Source: an uncultured Prevotella sp. (GTDB lineage Bacteria; Bacteroidota; Bacteroidia; Bacteroidales; Bacteroidaceae). Taken from it: DNA of 32,837 nucleotides. The notes below the pieces were generated by a model. That model saw only the letters and a list, made by a program, of their open reading frames with translations. It was not told where the DNA came from and searched no databases. The stretch is from positions 1-32,837 of the forward strand of contig CABUXJ010000026.1 in assembly GCA_902495455.1 (NCBI GenBank), in the 5' to 3' direction. How positions within the stretch are numbered: position 1 is the first letter of the stretch; every line of letters begins with the position of its first letter. Shown here in pieces: positions 1 to 8,216 of this stretch. The translations under genes were made by a program, and so were the position numbers.

Positions 1-276
1 CCCTATACCCGCATCATCGAACACAAGCATTTCGAGATGTTCGGCGACGGGGTCTACCGCTGTCCCAAGACGGTCATCTCTCGCGAGTATTCAACGGAAT
101 GGCGCGACGGCATGGAACCTTACTATCCCATCAACAACGACACCAACAATGCCATCTACGCCCGCTACAAGGAGCTGGCCGACCGGGAGGAACGTGTCAT
201 CTTCGGCGGACGGCTCGCAGAATACAAGTATTATGACATGGCGCCCATCGTGAAAAAAGTGCTCGAGATGTTTTAA
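1..276 (+). CDS. glf: UDP-galactopyranose mutase, C-terminal fragment
   Basis: The frame is open from the first base, so the 5' end lies outside the window; 91 codons remain. The visible stretch matches the end of Glf: YTRIIEHKHF, then TVISREYS, EPYYPINND, and the closing GGRLAEYKYYDM segment. Glf is a flavoenzyme that interconverts UDP-galactopyranose and UDP-galactofuranose in the cytoplasm, supplying galactofuranose for surface polysaccharide. Two glycosyltransferase genes follow on the same strand, which fits a glycan locus whose bulk lies to the left. The GC content is clearly higher than in the two genes that follow. The family assignment is secure; only the C-terminal domain can be inspected, so the flavin site cannot be checked. 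Confidence 0.93.
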   Translation, partial: PYTRIIEHKHFEMFGDGVYRCPKTVISREYSTEWRDGMEPYYPINNDTNNAIYARYKELADREERVIFGGRLAEYKYYDMAPIVKKVLEMF

Positions 277-398
277 TGACTGAAAATCGAATAATAAAAG
301 ACAATACATTTGAAAGAAATGCCGCTGATGTTTTTTGAGTGGATATAGAAAGTATGTTAAAGCGAAGCAGGACCAAATAAAATATTTAACGACCTTAT

Positions 399-1397
399 AT
401 GGAAAAAATCATATCTATAGTCATTCCTACATACAACATGGAGAATTATCTGGAAAGATGTCTCTCCTCTGTTGTTATAGATAAAAGGACTGACCGCGTG
501 GAAGCTATAGTTGTCAACGATGGCAGTCAAGACAACTCATTGTCTATCGCCATGAAGTTCGCAGAGGAACACCCGGACGTGTTTAGGATAATAGACAAGC
601 CCAACAACAACTACGGCTCGTGTATCAACGCGGCACTAAACATGGCAACCGGAAAATATATAAAGGTATTGGATGCGGATGATTGTTTTGACAACGCCTG
701 CTTCTGTGAACTGGTGGATTTGCTCGAAAAAACAGATGTTGACCTTGTCTTGAACGACAAGATGGAGGTCAGACCGGATTGCGAAACATTGAATGCACTG
801 AAATATACACAAACAGGATGCTTTGACTTTTTTGAAGAAAGTGACATTAAACTGTTTGATTCAATCATGATGCACAACGTCATATACAGAAAAAGTATCT
901 TCGACAAAATAGACTATAAACAGTCAGAAGGTATTTTTTATACAGACAACGAATGGATTTCCAGCCCAATGGCAAGTGTCAAAACCGCTTTCCACTTCTC
1001 AAAACCTCTCTATAGATACACATTAGGACGAGAAGGACAATCTGTGGACGAAAATGTAGTAATATCACACATTAATGATGAGATATCAATGTCCACAAAA
1101 CTGATAAGCGACCATTACTACACAAAATACCCGTCAGACAAAGCACGTGAACTGATGATGACCAAGCTCTACTATCACATGCGTTGGGTTTACAAACTGA
1201 TTATTGTAGAAAACAAACATTTAGATAGTAGAATACTTTTAAATCTGGATGCTGCCATCAAACACTATAACCCACATCTCTATCAACAGCTGAACAATGA
1301 AAAGTTGAAAGTATTCATGTTTCACATAAGATACATTAAATTATGGAGAATGAACCGTAATAGTAAGTTTTTTAAGTTTATCATGAATACAAAATAA
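399..1397 (+). CDS. Family 2 (GT-A) glycosyltransferase
   Basis: 332 residues. It begins with ISIVIPTYNMENYLERCLSSV, the nucleotide-binding start of the GT2 fold. VNDGSQDNS follows at about residues 45-55, and the DxD metal motif D92-A-D94 lies in KVLDADDCFD. It probably transfers a sugar from a nucleotide donor to a growing surface glycan at the inner face of the membrane. No membrane segment is evident. The C-terminus is basic and aromatic, as in other GT2 enzymes of capsule or LPS clusters. The gene is AT-rich compared with the housekeeping genes to the right, as is common in exchangeable polysaccharide loci. The 122-bp gap after glf holds a possible -7 element (TACATTTG at 305-312) without a good -33 box. 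The sugar specificity cannot be read from the sequence. Confidence 0.9.
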   Translation: MEKIISIVIPTYNMENYLERCLSSVVIDKRTDRVEAIVVNDGSQDNSLSIAMKFAEEHPDVFRIIDKPNNNYGSCINAALNMATGKYIKVLDADDCFDNACFCELVDLLEKTDVDLVLNDKMEVRPDCETLNALKYTQTGCFDFFEESDIKLFDSIMMHNVIYRKSIFDKIDYKQSEGIFYTDNEWISSPMASVKTAFHFSKPLYRYTLGREGQSVDENVVISHINDEISMSTKLISDHYYTKYPSDKARELMMTKLYYHMRWVYKLIIVENKHLDSRILLNLDAAIKHYNPHLYQQLNNEKLKVFMFHIRYIKLWRMNRNSKFFKFIMNTK

Positions 1398-1531
1398 AAT
1401 CATAAAATTCATTACTTATACTCTTTCATTGTGTCAATTATCAAAAGAGAACCGTACAGGGTATATGAATAAAATTCATAAAGAACAAATCATAACACCA
1501 AACAAAATAAATCATTATATTAATGTAAAGT

Positions 1532-2590
1532 ATGTTCCAAAATTATAAAGTTATATGCTGTACAGCCGCAGGTAGACGGCGATATATGCAATACATTGTT
1601 CCTTTTGTTGTAAGCGAAGAGCTCGTTGACAGATATGACATTTGGGTCAACACAACCAACAACTGCGATATAGAATTCTTCAGAATGATGGCTGCCAAAT
1701 ATCCAAAAGTCAATCTTGTATGGCAACCGGATAATATTGTAAACGGAATATCAAGCATAAACAAATTTTACACATTGTGTCAAGAAAGAGACACTATCTA
1801 CTTAAAAATTGATGATGATGTCGTATGGATGGAGCCGGATATATTCAAAAAACTTCTGAAATTCCGTGTAGACAATCCTGATGCGTTCCTTGTATCACCA
1901 ATGGTGGTTAACAACGCAATTTGTTCGTATCTATGGCAAGCGACAAAGAAGATAGACTTCGGAATGTATATGAACGCAGCAGCAGATCACTATATACTTT
2001 GGAGATGCGGTGAATTTTCTCTTGCACTTCATCATTGGTTCCTTAATAGACTCAAAAAAGACTATAAATTCTACAAGTATCTACACATTGGGCCACGACC
2101 GATTGCATGCAACAGATTTTCCATAAACTTCATAATCTGGTTCGGAAAAGATTTGGCAACATTCAAAGGTAAGGTTCCCGGGGACGACGAGGAGTATATG
2201 TCCGTCATAAAACCTGCACAGATGGGAAAAATAAACCTCTTTGATGGAGATAGTGTCATATCTCATTTTGCGTTCTTTACGCAACGGGAAATACTCGACA
2301 ATGCCCATATTCTTGAACAATATGATGACTTGCTTGCTGTGGAATTTAGTAAAGAGAAAGACAAAAAAGAGATTTTTGAATATGCAAAAGAATGTATAGA
2401 GGACATCAACAGACGACAAGCTGAAATAGAAGCGATGCCTTGTCCTTATCCTGTTATAATTAAGAAGAAAAAGAAAAAGAATATTATAAAAAGAACTTTC
2501 AAAAAGACAAAGAATGGAATTATTAATATCTTTAAAAAGAAAAAGGAACCTATGATTTTCACGATAACCGATACTTACCGTAAAAACTAA
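1532..2590 (+). CDS. Putative glycosyltransferase with a lysine-rich tail
   Basis: 352 residues. The start reads VICCTAAGRRRYMQYIVPF, and an acidic triplet D94-D95-D96 sits in YLKIDDDVVWME, which resembles the metal-binding motif of GT-A glycosyltransferases. The rest (DIWVNTTNN, VNLVWQPDN) resembles uncharacterised glycosyltransferase-like proteins of Bacteroidota polysaccharide loci. The last 60 or so residues are dense in lysine (runs such as KKKKKK near residue 312 and again near 337), which could hold the protein at the membrane surface. The gene is strongly AT-rich. It follows the GT2 gene on the same strand after a 134-bp gap with no recognised signal, and a strong terminator follows immediately. 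The role is inferred from the DDD motif and the neighbours. Confidence 0.72.
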   Translation: MFQNYKVICCTAAGRRRYMQYIVPFVVSEELVDRYDIWVNTTNNCDIEFFRMMAAKYPKVNLVWQPDNIVNGISSINKFYTLCQERDTIYLKIDDDVVWMEPDIFKKLLKFRVDNPDAFLVSPMVVNNAICSYLWQATKKIDFGMYMNAAADHYILWRCGEFSLALHHWFLNRLKKDYKFYKYLHIGPRPIACNRFSINFIIWFGKDLATFKGKVPGDDEEYMSVIKPAQMGKINLFDGDSVISHFAFFTQREILDNAHILEQYDDLLAVEFSKEKDKKEIFEYAKECIEDINRRQAEIEAMPCPYPVIIKKKKKKNIIKRTFKKTKNGIINIFKKKKEPMIFTITDTYRKN

Positions 2591-2594
2591 ATAT

Positions 2595-2647
2595 AAAAAA
2601 CGCCTTGTTGTAGGAAAGCATCCTGTTCTATACAACAAGGCGTTTTT
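2595..2647. terminator. Rho-independent terminator closing the glycan locus
   Basis: A 12-bp perfect stem (CGCCTTGTTGTA at 2601-2612 with its complement at 2631-2642) is preceded by six A and followed by five T, so it could act in either direction. It starts 10 bases after the stop of the upstream gene. Confidence 0.9.
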
Positions 2648-2745
2648 CATATTTTATTTCAGGAATATACTTGTTATATAGGAACGACCATTAGGCAGCA
2701 GTTTTTTTCACAAAGTGTTAAAATAAAACAATTATATGTGCGCGT

Positions 2746-2777
2746 TATCTTTGATTGATAAATAATCCGTATCTTTG
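2746..2777 (+). promoter_or_regulatory. Two -7 elements before the GH43 gene
   Basis: TATCTTTG occurs twice, at 2746-2753 and 2770-2777, and both fit the Bacteroidota -7 consensus TAnnTTTG. The downstream copy leaves a leader of about 20 bases before the ATG at 2801. No clean TTTG -33 box stands 19-20 bp upstream of either copy. Confidence 0.65.
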
Positions 2778-2800
2778 AAAGACAAACCAATAATGACTAT

Positions 2801-4801
2801 ATGAAAAAGAATCTACTGAAATGGACTATGGCTGCGGTCATGGCCTTGGGAATTATACCCGCCGGGGCACAGAACCTGCAGAAGGGTGATTACGGATACC
2901 TCTATTGCCACATGAGCGGCCGCGGAGAATGGACGGCATACGCCCTGAGCCGCGACGGACTCCACTTCCATGACCTGATCAACGGCGACGCCGTGTTCTC
3001 TCCGGAGGAGCATGCACGGATCGAAGGCGGCACTCGCGACGCCTACATCTGCCGCAAGCACGACGGAACGGGCTATCTGATGGTCACGACAGACATGTGC
3101 GTGGCCAAGAGCAAGAAGTGGGACAACTACGGAATGGACCTGCTCACGAGCGACGACCTCATCAACTGGCGGTCCGTGACGTTCGACTTTCGCAAGGGAC
3201 CGGAGATTTTCTGCGACCCCGAGTCGCCCGACGTATATAAGGACTGGTCCACCATCAACCGCGTATGGGCACCGCAGACCTATTGGGATCCTACATACGT
3301 GTGGCCAGACGGCAGCAAGGGCGGCTATTTCATATATTATTCTCTTTGGAACAGGGCTGAGGAAGCGTATGACCGCATGTACTATTCCTACGCCGACAAG
3401 ACATTCACCAAGCTCACCAAACCGCGTCTGCTCTTCGATTGGGGCTATGCGACCATCGACGCCGACATCAATTTCGTCGAAGCGGACAGCCTCTACCACA
3501 TGATGATCAAGAAGGAAGGGGGCACACCGGGCCTTTTCACCGCCTACTCCAAGTCACTCACCGGCCCGTGGGGCGAGCCTGTTGCCGACGACTACATCGA
3601 CTTCGAGGGCAAGAAGAAGTGTGAGGGAGTCTCCGCGTTCCAGCTCATAGGCGACTCGACATGGCGCGTGGCATACATCGAATATTCATCAAATCCGAAG
3701 CACTACCGCATCTGCAAGGCCGACAAGTATATGCGTAACTTCAGCAATCCCGTCGACATCGAGGGTGTCAACGGCCCGCAGCACGGCTCGTTCATGCGAC
3801 TGACGAAGGAGGAGTACGACCGTCTGCAGGCTTGGTCGGACTCCCTGGAGGCAAAACACGTGGCCCCCAACGTCGCCAATCCTGTCATTCCGGGACTCTT
3901 TGCCGACCCGGAGATAATGTACAGCGAGAAGACCGGCAAGTATTACCTCTACCCGACGACCGACGGACAGAAGAACTGGAAGAACCACGACGCCCGTGTC
4001 TATTCCTCGCCGGACCTCAAGACATGGACCGACGAGGGCGTCATCTTCGACCTCAAGAAGGATTGCAGCTGGGCTGACGAGTGTCTGTGGGCACCGTGCA
4101 TAATCGAGAAGAAGACGGGAAAGAAGAAGTATAAGTACTATTATTACTTCACCGGAGCCGGCAAGATCGGCGTGGCCGTTGCTGACTCGCCCACCGGGCC
4201 GTTCAAGGATGCCCTCGGCCGTCCGCTGCTGAGCGACAAGCCGGAGGGTATGAAAGGCGGGGCTGTCATCGACCCGGACGTGTTCCAGGACCCGAAGACG
4301 GGAAAGTATTATCTCTATTGGGGCAACGGCTTCCTCGCCGTGTCCGAACTGGGCAAGGACATGACGTCCGTCGTATCGACAAAGGTGCTCATCGACCGCA
4401 AGGACAAGACGCGCTTCAACTATTGTGAGGGCACGTATGTCTTCGAGCGCAACGGCCTCTACTACTTCATGTGGTCGGAGAACGATACCCGCAGCGCCAA
4501 CTACCGCGTGCGCTATCTCATCAGCGAGTCGCCCACGGAGTTCATCCGCAACGGCAAACCGGCCCGTCAGGAGCGCGCCATCGTCATCCAGCAGGACCCG
4601 TCAAAGGGCATCTATGGCACCGGCCACCACTCCATCCTGCGCAAGCCGCAGACTGACGAGTGGTATATCGTCTATCACCGCTTCGCCCGCCCCGACGCCA
4701 TCAAACTCGGATGGGACGCCGGATACAACCGCGAAGTGTGCATAGACCGCATGGAGTTCAACGAAGACGGAACCATCAAGGCGGTCAAACCCTCTCTTTA
4801 A
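2801..4801 (+). CDS. Secreted glycoside hydrolase, GH43-like, with two propeller domains
   Basis: 666 residues. A signal peptide (MKKNLLKWTMAAVMALGI, cleavage near GAQ) shows export. Residues about 25-340 form one propeller-like domain of the GH32/43 type (DYGYLYCHMSGRGEWTAYALS). Residues about 355-666 form a second, GH43-type domain. In the second domain the catalytic triad can be assigned: base D369 in LFADPE, pKa modulator D491 in VIDPDVF, and general acid E543 in YCEGTYVF. GH43 enzymes release arabinose or xylose units from plant polysaccharides; the exact substrate is unknown. No SusC/SusD pair is next to it, so it is not in an obvious polysaccharide utilisation locus. Its end meets a convergent receptor gene across a large palindrome. 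Confidence 0.87.
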   Translation: MKKNLLKWTMAAVMALGIIPAGAQNLQKGDYGYLYCHMSGRGEWTAYALSRDGLHFHDLINGDAVFSPEEHARIEGGTRDAYICRKHDGTGYLMVTTDMCVAKSKKWDNYGMDLLTSDDLINWRSVTFDFRKGPEIFCDPESPDVYKDWSTINRVWAPQTYWDPTYVWPDGSKGGYFIYYSLWNRAEEAYDRMYYSYADKTFTKLTKPRLLFDWGYATIDADINFVEADSLYHMMIKKEGGTPGLFTAYSKSLTGPWGEPVADDYIDFEGKKKCEGVSAFQLIGDSTWRVAYIEYSSNPKHYRICKADKYMRNFSNPVDIEGVNGPQHGSFMRLTKEEYDRLQAWSDSLEAKHVAPNVANPVIPGLFADPEIMYSEKTGKYYLYPTTDGQKNWKNHDARVYSSPDLKTWTDEGVIFDLKKDCSWADECLWAPCIIEKKTGKKKYKYYYYFTGAGKIGVAVADSPTGPFKDALGRPLLSDKPEGMKGGAVIDPDVFQDPKTGKYYLYWGNGFLAVSELGKDMTSVVSTKVLIDRKDKTRFNYCEGTYVFERNGLYYFMWSENDTRSANYRVRYLISESPTEFIRNGKPARQERAIVIQQDPSKGIYGTGHHSILRKPQTDEWYIVYHRFARPDAIKLGWDAGYNREVCIDRMEFNEDGTIKAVKPSL

Positions 4802-4970
4802 AATGAAGAACGAAGAATGAAGAACGAAGAATTTGCTGCCGCCATTCCCTTGTTGCTTCGATATTGTAGCACCGTGGGAATGGCGGCAGCAAATTCTTCG
4901 TTCTTCACTCTTCGTTCTTCATTTTAAAGCGGCAGCCAATTCTTCGTCCTTCACTCTTCATTCTTCATTT
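4801..4970. repeat. Heptad-repeat palindrome, copy 1
   Basis: A 49-base arm at 4801-4849 pairs with 4876-4924 with one mismatch and a 26-base loop. Each arm is four 7-base units of the type TGAAGAA/CGAAGAA followed by a core TTTGCTGCCGCC. A third, degenerate half-copy of the arm (AGCGGCAGCC then four heptads) runs at 4928-4970. The element fills the gap between two convergent genes, so it probably also ends transcription. Related elements lie at 25786-25939 and 31388-31456. Confidence 0.92.
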
Positions 4971-7502
4971 TCAAAGTCCTCCCTTCTTATCTTCTTCACT
5001 CTTCACATCATCATTACTGATGGAACGGTTGGCCTTCTTCACGCCGGCTTTCAGTTCGCCTATCCGGAAGCTGATGCTGACGCCATAGCGTCGCACCGTG
5101 TTCATCGACCAGTCATCGGAGCGGAACGTCGGAGTCTCAACGAACGAACTGTTACGCCAGTATTCCTTGAAAGGGTTTTGGGCAAAGGCCGACACGGTCA
5201 GCCGCTTCTTCATGAAACTCTTGCTCACGTTCAGGCCGTAGTCAAGCCAGCTGCCGCTCTTTCCCTGCAGAGAGACGGGCTGAGTCATATAGAATATGTT
5301 AAAGCTGAAACGCCAGTCCTTCGGCAGAGACAGCTGTGCGCCGCCGTAGGTGAACATATCCCAGCCGTCGTTCTTTAGTCCCTGACCATCATCATAGTAG
5401 GAATAGCTTCCCGAGAGGTTGGCGTAGATGCGCAGCGCCGCCGTCACATTCCAGTTGACGTATGCGCTCAGGTCCACACTGCGCGTATGTCCGATGTTGC
5501 GGAAAGTCGTGTACATCACGTTCTTTCCCGTCGGGTTCTGAAGTCCGAGCGGCACGAGCGTCACGTCCTCGACCATCTCCGAAAAGCTCTCGATGCTGTT
5601 GTTGGCGAACGAATAGCCGGCGGAAAGGTTCATGTTCACCTTCTGCGTGAAATTGCTGTAGGTCAAGTTGAGCGAATGAGTCTTCTCCGAGACGAGATTC
5701 GGATTGCCTTGAGAGATAGCCACGGGGTATCTGTCGTCAAAATAGGGATTGAGATAACTTATGCTTGGGCGATAGATACGCATGTTGTATCCCAGCCGCA
5801 GATTCTGCATGTCGGTCAGTTTATATCCTATCGAGGCCGAGGGGACAAGGTCGTCGAAATCCTTCCGGAAGTCAGAACCGCGGCCCAGCAGATAGCTGAC
5901 CTTCTGTGTCGTGTGCTCATAGCGCAGTCCGAGCCGTCCCGACCAGCGTCCGACGTTCAGTCCGTAGCCGGCGTAGGCAGCCATGATGTCGTTGCGGTGG
6001 CGGTAGTGGGAGCTGTGGTCGGTGTCGGGCAAGAACGCTTCGTCCGAGCCGACGGCCCGTTCATAGCGGTCGTCCTCTGAGCGGTTGTTGCGATAAATAT
6101 ATTTCACACCGGTCTCCAGTGTATGAATCTTGGCAATGGGCGTGGTGAAGTCGGCTTGCGCCGTGTGTTCCGTCGTGCCATGACTGCCGTCGGTCCACTG
6201 ATTGCGCAGGGCGTCCGTGAAGTCCTGCCAGTCCTCCGTGGTCTTCATGTTCTCATAGTTGAACGTCATGTCCGACGTCGACGGCGTCGTGCTCAGCCTG
6301 TACGACAGCGTCAGCAGCCGATCCTTCACGCCGGCAAAGCCCCGCTGATAGTCCACACCGCCGTTTATTGAGAAATAGGACGTCGCCGACCTGTTCGTCT
6401 GTCCATAGGAATAAAGCCCGGCGCCGGTCATGGGAGATGTGGCCGAAGTGATATTGGCGGTATTGGAATGGAGGTTGTTGCCCCACATAGAGAACTCGGC
6501 CGAGACGAGCCGCAGCGTGTCAATCTCATAGCTGGCCTCCATCGACGCCGAGTGGAAATTGACGCGGACATCATTTTCGTTCTCCGTAACGACGTCCGAA
6601 GAAGCCTCCGTCAGATTGCCGAGCGCCATCACCGTGCTACCGTTTCTGATACCGTCCTTTGAGAGATGAGCGTAGTTGTAACGCGCGCTAACAGTAAGTC
6701 CACCCTTCTTGACCGTTCCGAATATTCCCGCGCTGCCTCCGAGATTGAATCCATTGGCACTCGTGGTGACGGTATATCCCTCCAGTCCGCGGCCCTCGGT
6801 GGTGATGATGTTGATAATTCCGCCCACGCCCTCGGCGTCATATTTCGGTCCGGGATTGGTGATGACCTCTATGCGCTTGACCGTGTTGGCCGGCAGACTT
6901 TTGAGAACATCCTTCGGATTGTCGCTCATCATCTTGTTCGGGCGTCCGTTGACGTAGACCTTGAACGACGACTTGCCGTTGACCTTGATGTTGTCCTCGC
7001 CATCGACGGTGACCATCGGCACCTTGCGGAGCATCTCCAAGACGGTGTTGGTCTGCGCGTCGGGGTCATCCTCGATACTGTAGGCTATCTTGTCGATGTC
7101 GGCCTTGACCAGCGGTTTCTGCGCTTTGACAACCACCTGCTGGAGCTCGTGACCTGCGGCCGACAGGAAGAGCGTGTCCAAAGAGACCCGGTCGGTACCT
7201 TTATCAGCCACAAACCGACGCTCCAACGGTCTGCGTCCCATCGAACCGACCGTCACGACCATATCACCGGTCTCTCCCATGCGCGCCGAGAAGCGGCCCG
7301 ACCGGTCCGTTACGACTGTCTTCAAGACCGTTCCGACGGAATCTGCCCGCAGAATACGCACTGTGGCAAAAGGTTCTCCCTCGCGTGTGAGCGAGTCTGC
7401 GACGGTCCCGCTGACGGTGATTGCCGTCCGTCCGACGGTCTGTGCTACAGCCGCAAACGCGGCGGTGAGCATGATCAACATGATTGACAACTTCTTTCTC
7501 AT
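4971..7502 (-). CDS. TonB-dependent-type outer-membrane receptor (OMP beta-barrel family)
   Basis: 843 residues. A signal peptide (MRKKLSIMLIMLTAAFAAVAQ) is followed by a carboxypeptidase-regulatory-like beta-sandwich (about 28-115, VSGTVADSLTREGEPFATV). A plug domain follows (about 130-240: VNGKSSFKVYVNGRPN, then RIEVITNPGPKYDAEGVGGI), and then a long barrel rich in alternating aromatic strands. It most resembles the outer-membrane beta-barrel family (OMP_b-brl_3) rather than a canonical SusC. No SusD partner or TonB box is evident. It likely sits in the outer membrane and imports or senses an unknown ligand. The last codons (KSEEDKKGGL) resemble an extension of the neighbouring heptad repeat (TGAAGAG TGAAGAA), so the element may have remodelled the C-terminus. 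Confidence 0.88.
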   Translation of the reverse strand: MRKKLSIMLIMLTAAFAAVAQTVGRTAITVSGTVADSLTREGEPFATVRILRADSVGTVLKTVVTDRSGRFSARMGETGDMVVTVGSMGRRPLERRFVADKGTDRVSLDTLFLSAAGHELQQVVVKAQKPLVKADIDKIAYSIEDDPDAQTNTVLEMLRKVPMVTVDGEDNIKVNGKSSFKVYVNGRPNKMMSDNPKDVLKSLPANTVKRIEVITNPGPKYDAEGVGGIINIITTEGRGLEGYTVTTSANGFNLGGSAGIFGTVKKGGLTVSARYNYAHLSKDGIRNGSTVMALGNLTEASSDVVTENENDVRVNFHSASMEASYEIDTLRLVSAEFSMWGNNLHSNTANITSATSPMTGAGLYSYGQTNRSATSYFSINGGVDYQRGFAGVKDRLLTLSYRLSTTPSTSDMTFNYENMKTTEDWQDFTDALRNQWTDGSHGTTEHTAQADFTTPIAKIHTLETGVKYIYRNNRSEDDRYERAVGSDEAFLPDTDHSSHYRHRNDIMAAYAGYGLNVGRWSGRLGLRYEHTTQKVSYLLGRGSDFRKDFDDLVPSASIGYKLTDMQNLRLGYNMRIYRPSISYLNPYFDDRYPVAISQGNPNLVSEKTHSLNLTYSNFTQKVNMNLSAGYSFANNSIESFSEMVEDVTLVPLGLQNPTGKNVMYTTFRNIGHTRSVDLSAYVNWNVTAALRIYANLSGSYSYYDDGQGLKNDGWDMFTYGGAQLSLPKDWRFSFNIFYMTQPVSLQGKSGSWLDYGLNVSKSFMKKRLTVSAFAQNPFKEYWRNSSFVETPTFRSDDWSMNTVRRYGVSISFRIGELKAGVKKANRSISNDDVKSEEDKKGGL

Positions 7503-7751
7503 ATATTTCTATTTAGTTTTGTTGACACTGTGAAACTATATAAGAGACACACTATACGGGCAATAAGTTTCACTCCGCACGTTTTTTTAATATTTATTTG
7601 CAAACGGAAAATGTCTTCTGGTTATGCCGGCAAGACCCTCATGTCATTCCCAAGCCCGCCCTCTGCCCGTCGGCATCACGCCACACAACGCCCGGTAGAC
7701 GCCCGGCGACATACGATAGTAGCTTGGGCGTGTAATAATAATTGGTGAAAT
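7503..7751. other. Noncoding gap between the receptor start and repeat A
   Basis: This holds the upstream region of the minus-strand receptor gene. I see no convincing TAnnTTTG element for that gene and no intact reading frame with a family signature. Confidence 0.6.
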
Positions 7752-8121
7752 TTAACATTTCAGCGTTCTTGAATCTGAGGGTCAAAAATACCCCGAAAGT
7801 AACAAAACATTACAATTCCATCGCATCGCAAAGTCGGTTGCCGAGCAACGGGGGCCTTACGGGGGCACAACGGGCACGCCGTCATACTCCAACGAGCACG
7901 CCGCTGCGATGCAACGAGGGCCCCGTTGCAAAGCCGGGAGGCCCTTACGGCAAGACGAGAAATTCGGAAAAGAAACGCAATTTTTGTTATTCCACTAATA
8001 ATCAACCACTTACGAAAACAGTCGAAAAATTGCAATTTTTCGACCGAACGGATGATTTTTCTAAAAAGCGGGGCTTTTTTCGAGTGTGTTTGTCCGAATA
8101 ATTCCGAATTTTTAACACTTC
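7752..8121 (+). mobile_element. MITE-like dispersed repeat, copy A (370 bp)
   Basis: This is a noncoding repeat with a second copy, inverted, at 19541-19908. The two agree colinearly: GGCCCCGTTGCAA lies 167 bp from the left end here and 166 bp from the matching end there, and a perfect palindrome is centred 280 bp in for both. The GC-rich core (about 7840-7965) carries nested short hairpins. The ends share an imperfect inverted motif, TTAA followed by a TTCGGAATT-like word. No transposase is encoded inside. It is preceded by an unremarkable gap and followed by an Rpn-family gene. Confidence 0.75.
8021..8044. repeat. Perfect 24-bp palindrome inside repeat A
   Basis: GTCGAAAAATTG is followed directly by its reverse complement. 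The counterpart in copy B is a 28-bp palindrome of different sequence at the same relative position. Confidence 0.9.
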
Positions 8122-8159
8122 ATTTTTGCCTCCATAGAGAAAGTTTTATGCCTCATTCT

Positions 8160-8190
8160 TTTGTCAATTCATACAAACTGACTATATTTG
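8160..8190 (+). promoter_or_regulatory. Promoter of the Rpn-family gene
   Basis: TTTG at 8160-8163 and TATATTTG at 8183-8190 are 19 bp apart, matching the Bacteroidota -33/-7 promoter. It lies 26 bp upstream of the ATG at 8217, which fixes that start rather than the longer open frame. Confidence 0.8.
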
Positions 8191-8216
8191 CAGGATATAA
8201 CAATACCGTATTAAAT

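Noticed and set aside
7926..8216. N-terminal extension of the Rpn-family protein
   Set aside because: It lies within repeat A and upstream of a well-formed promoter.
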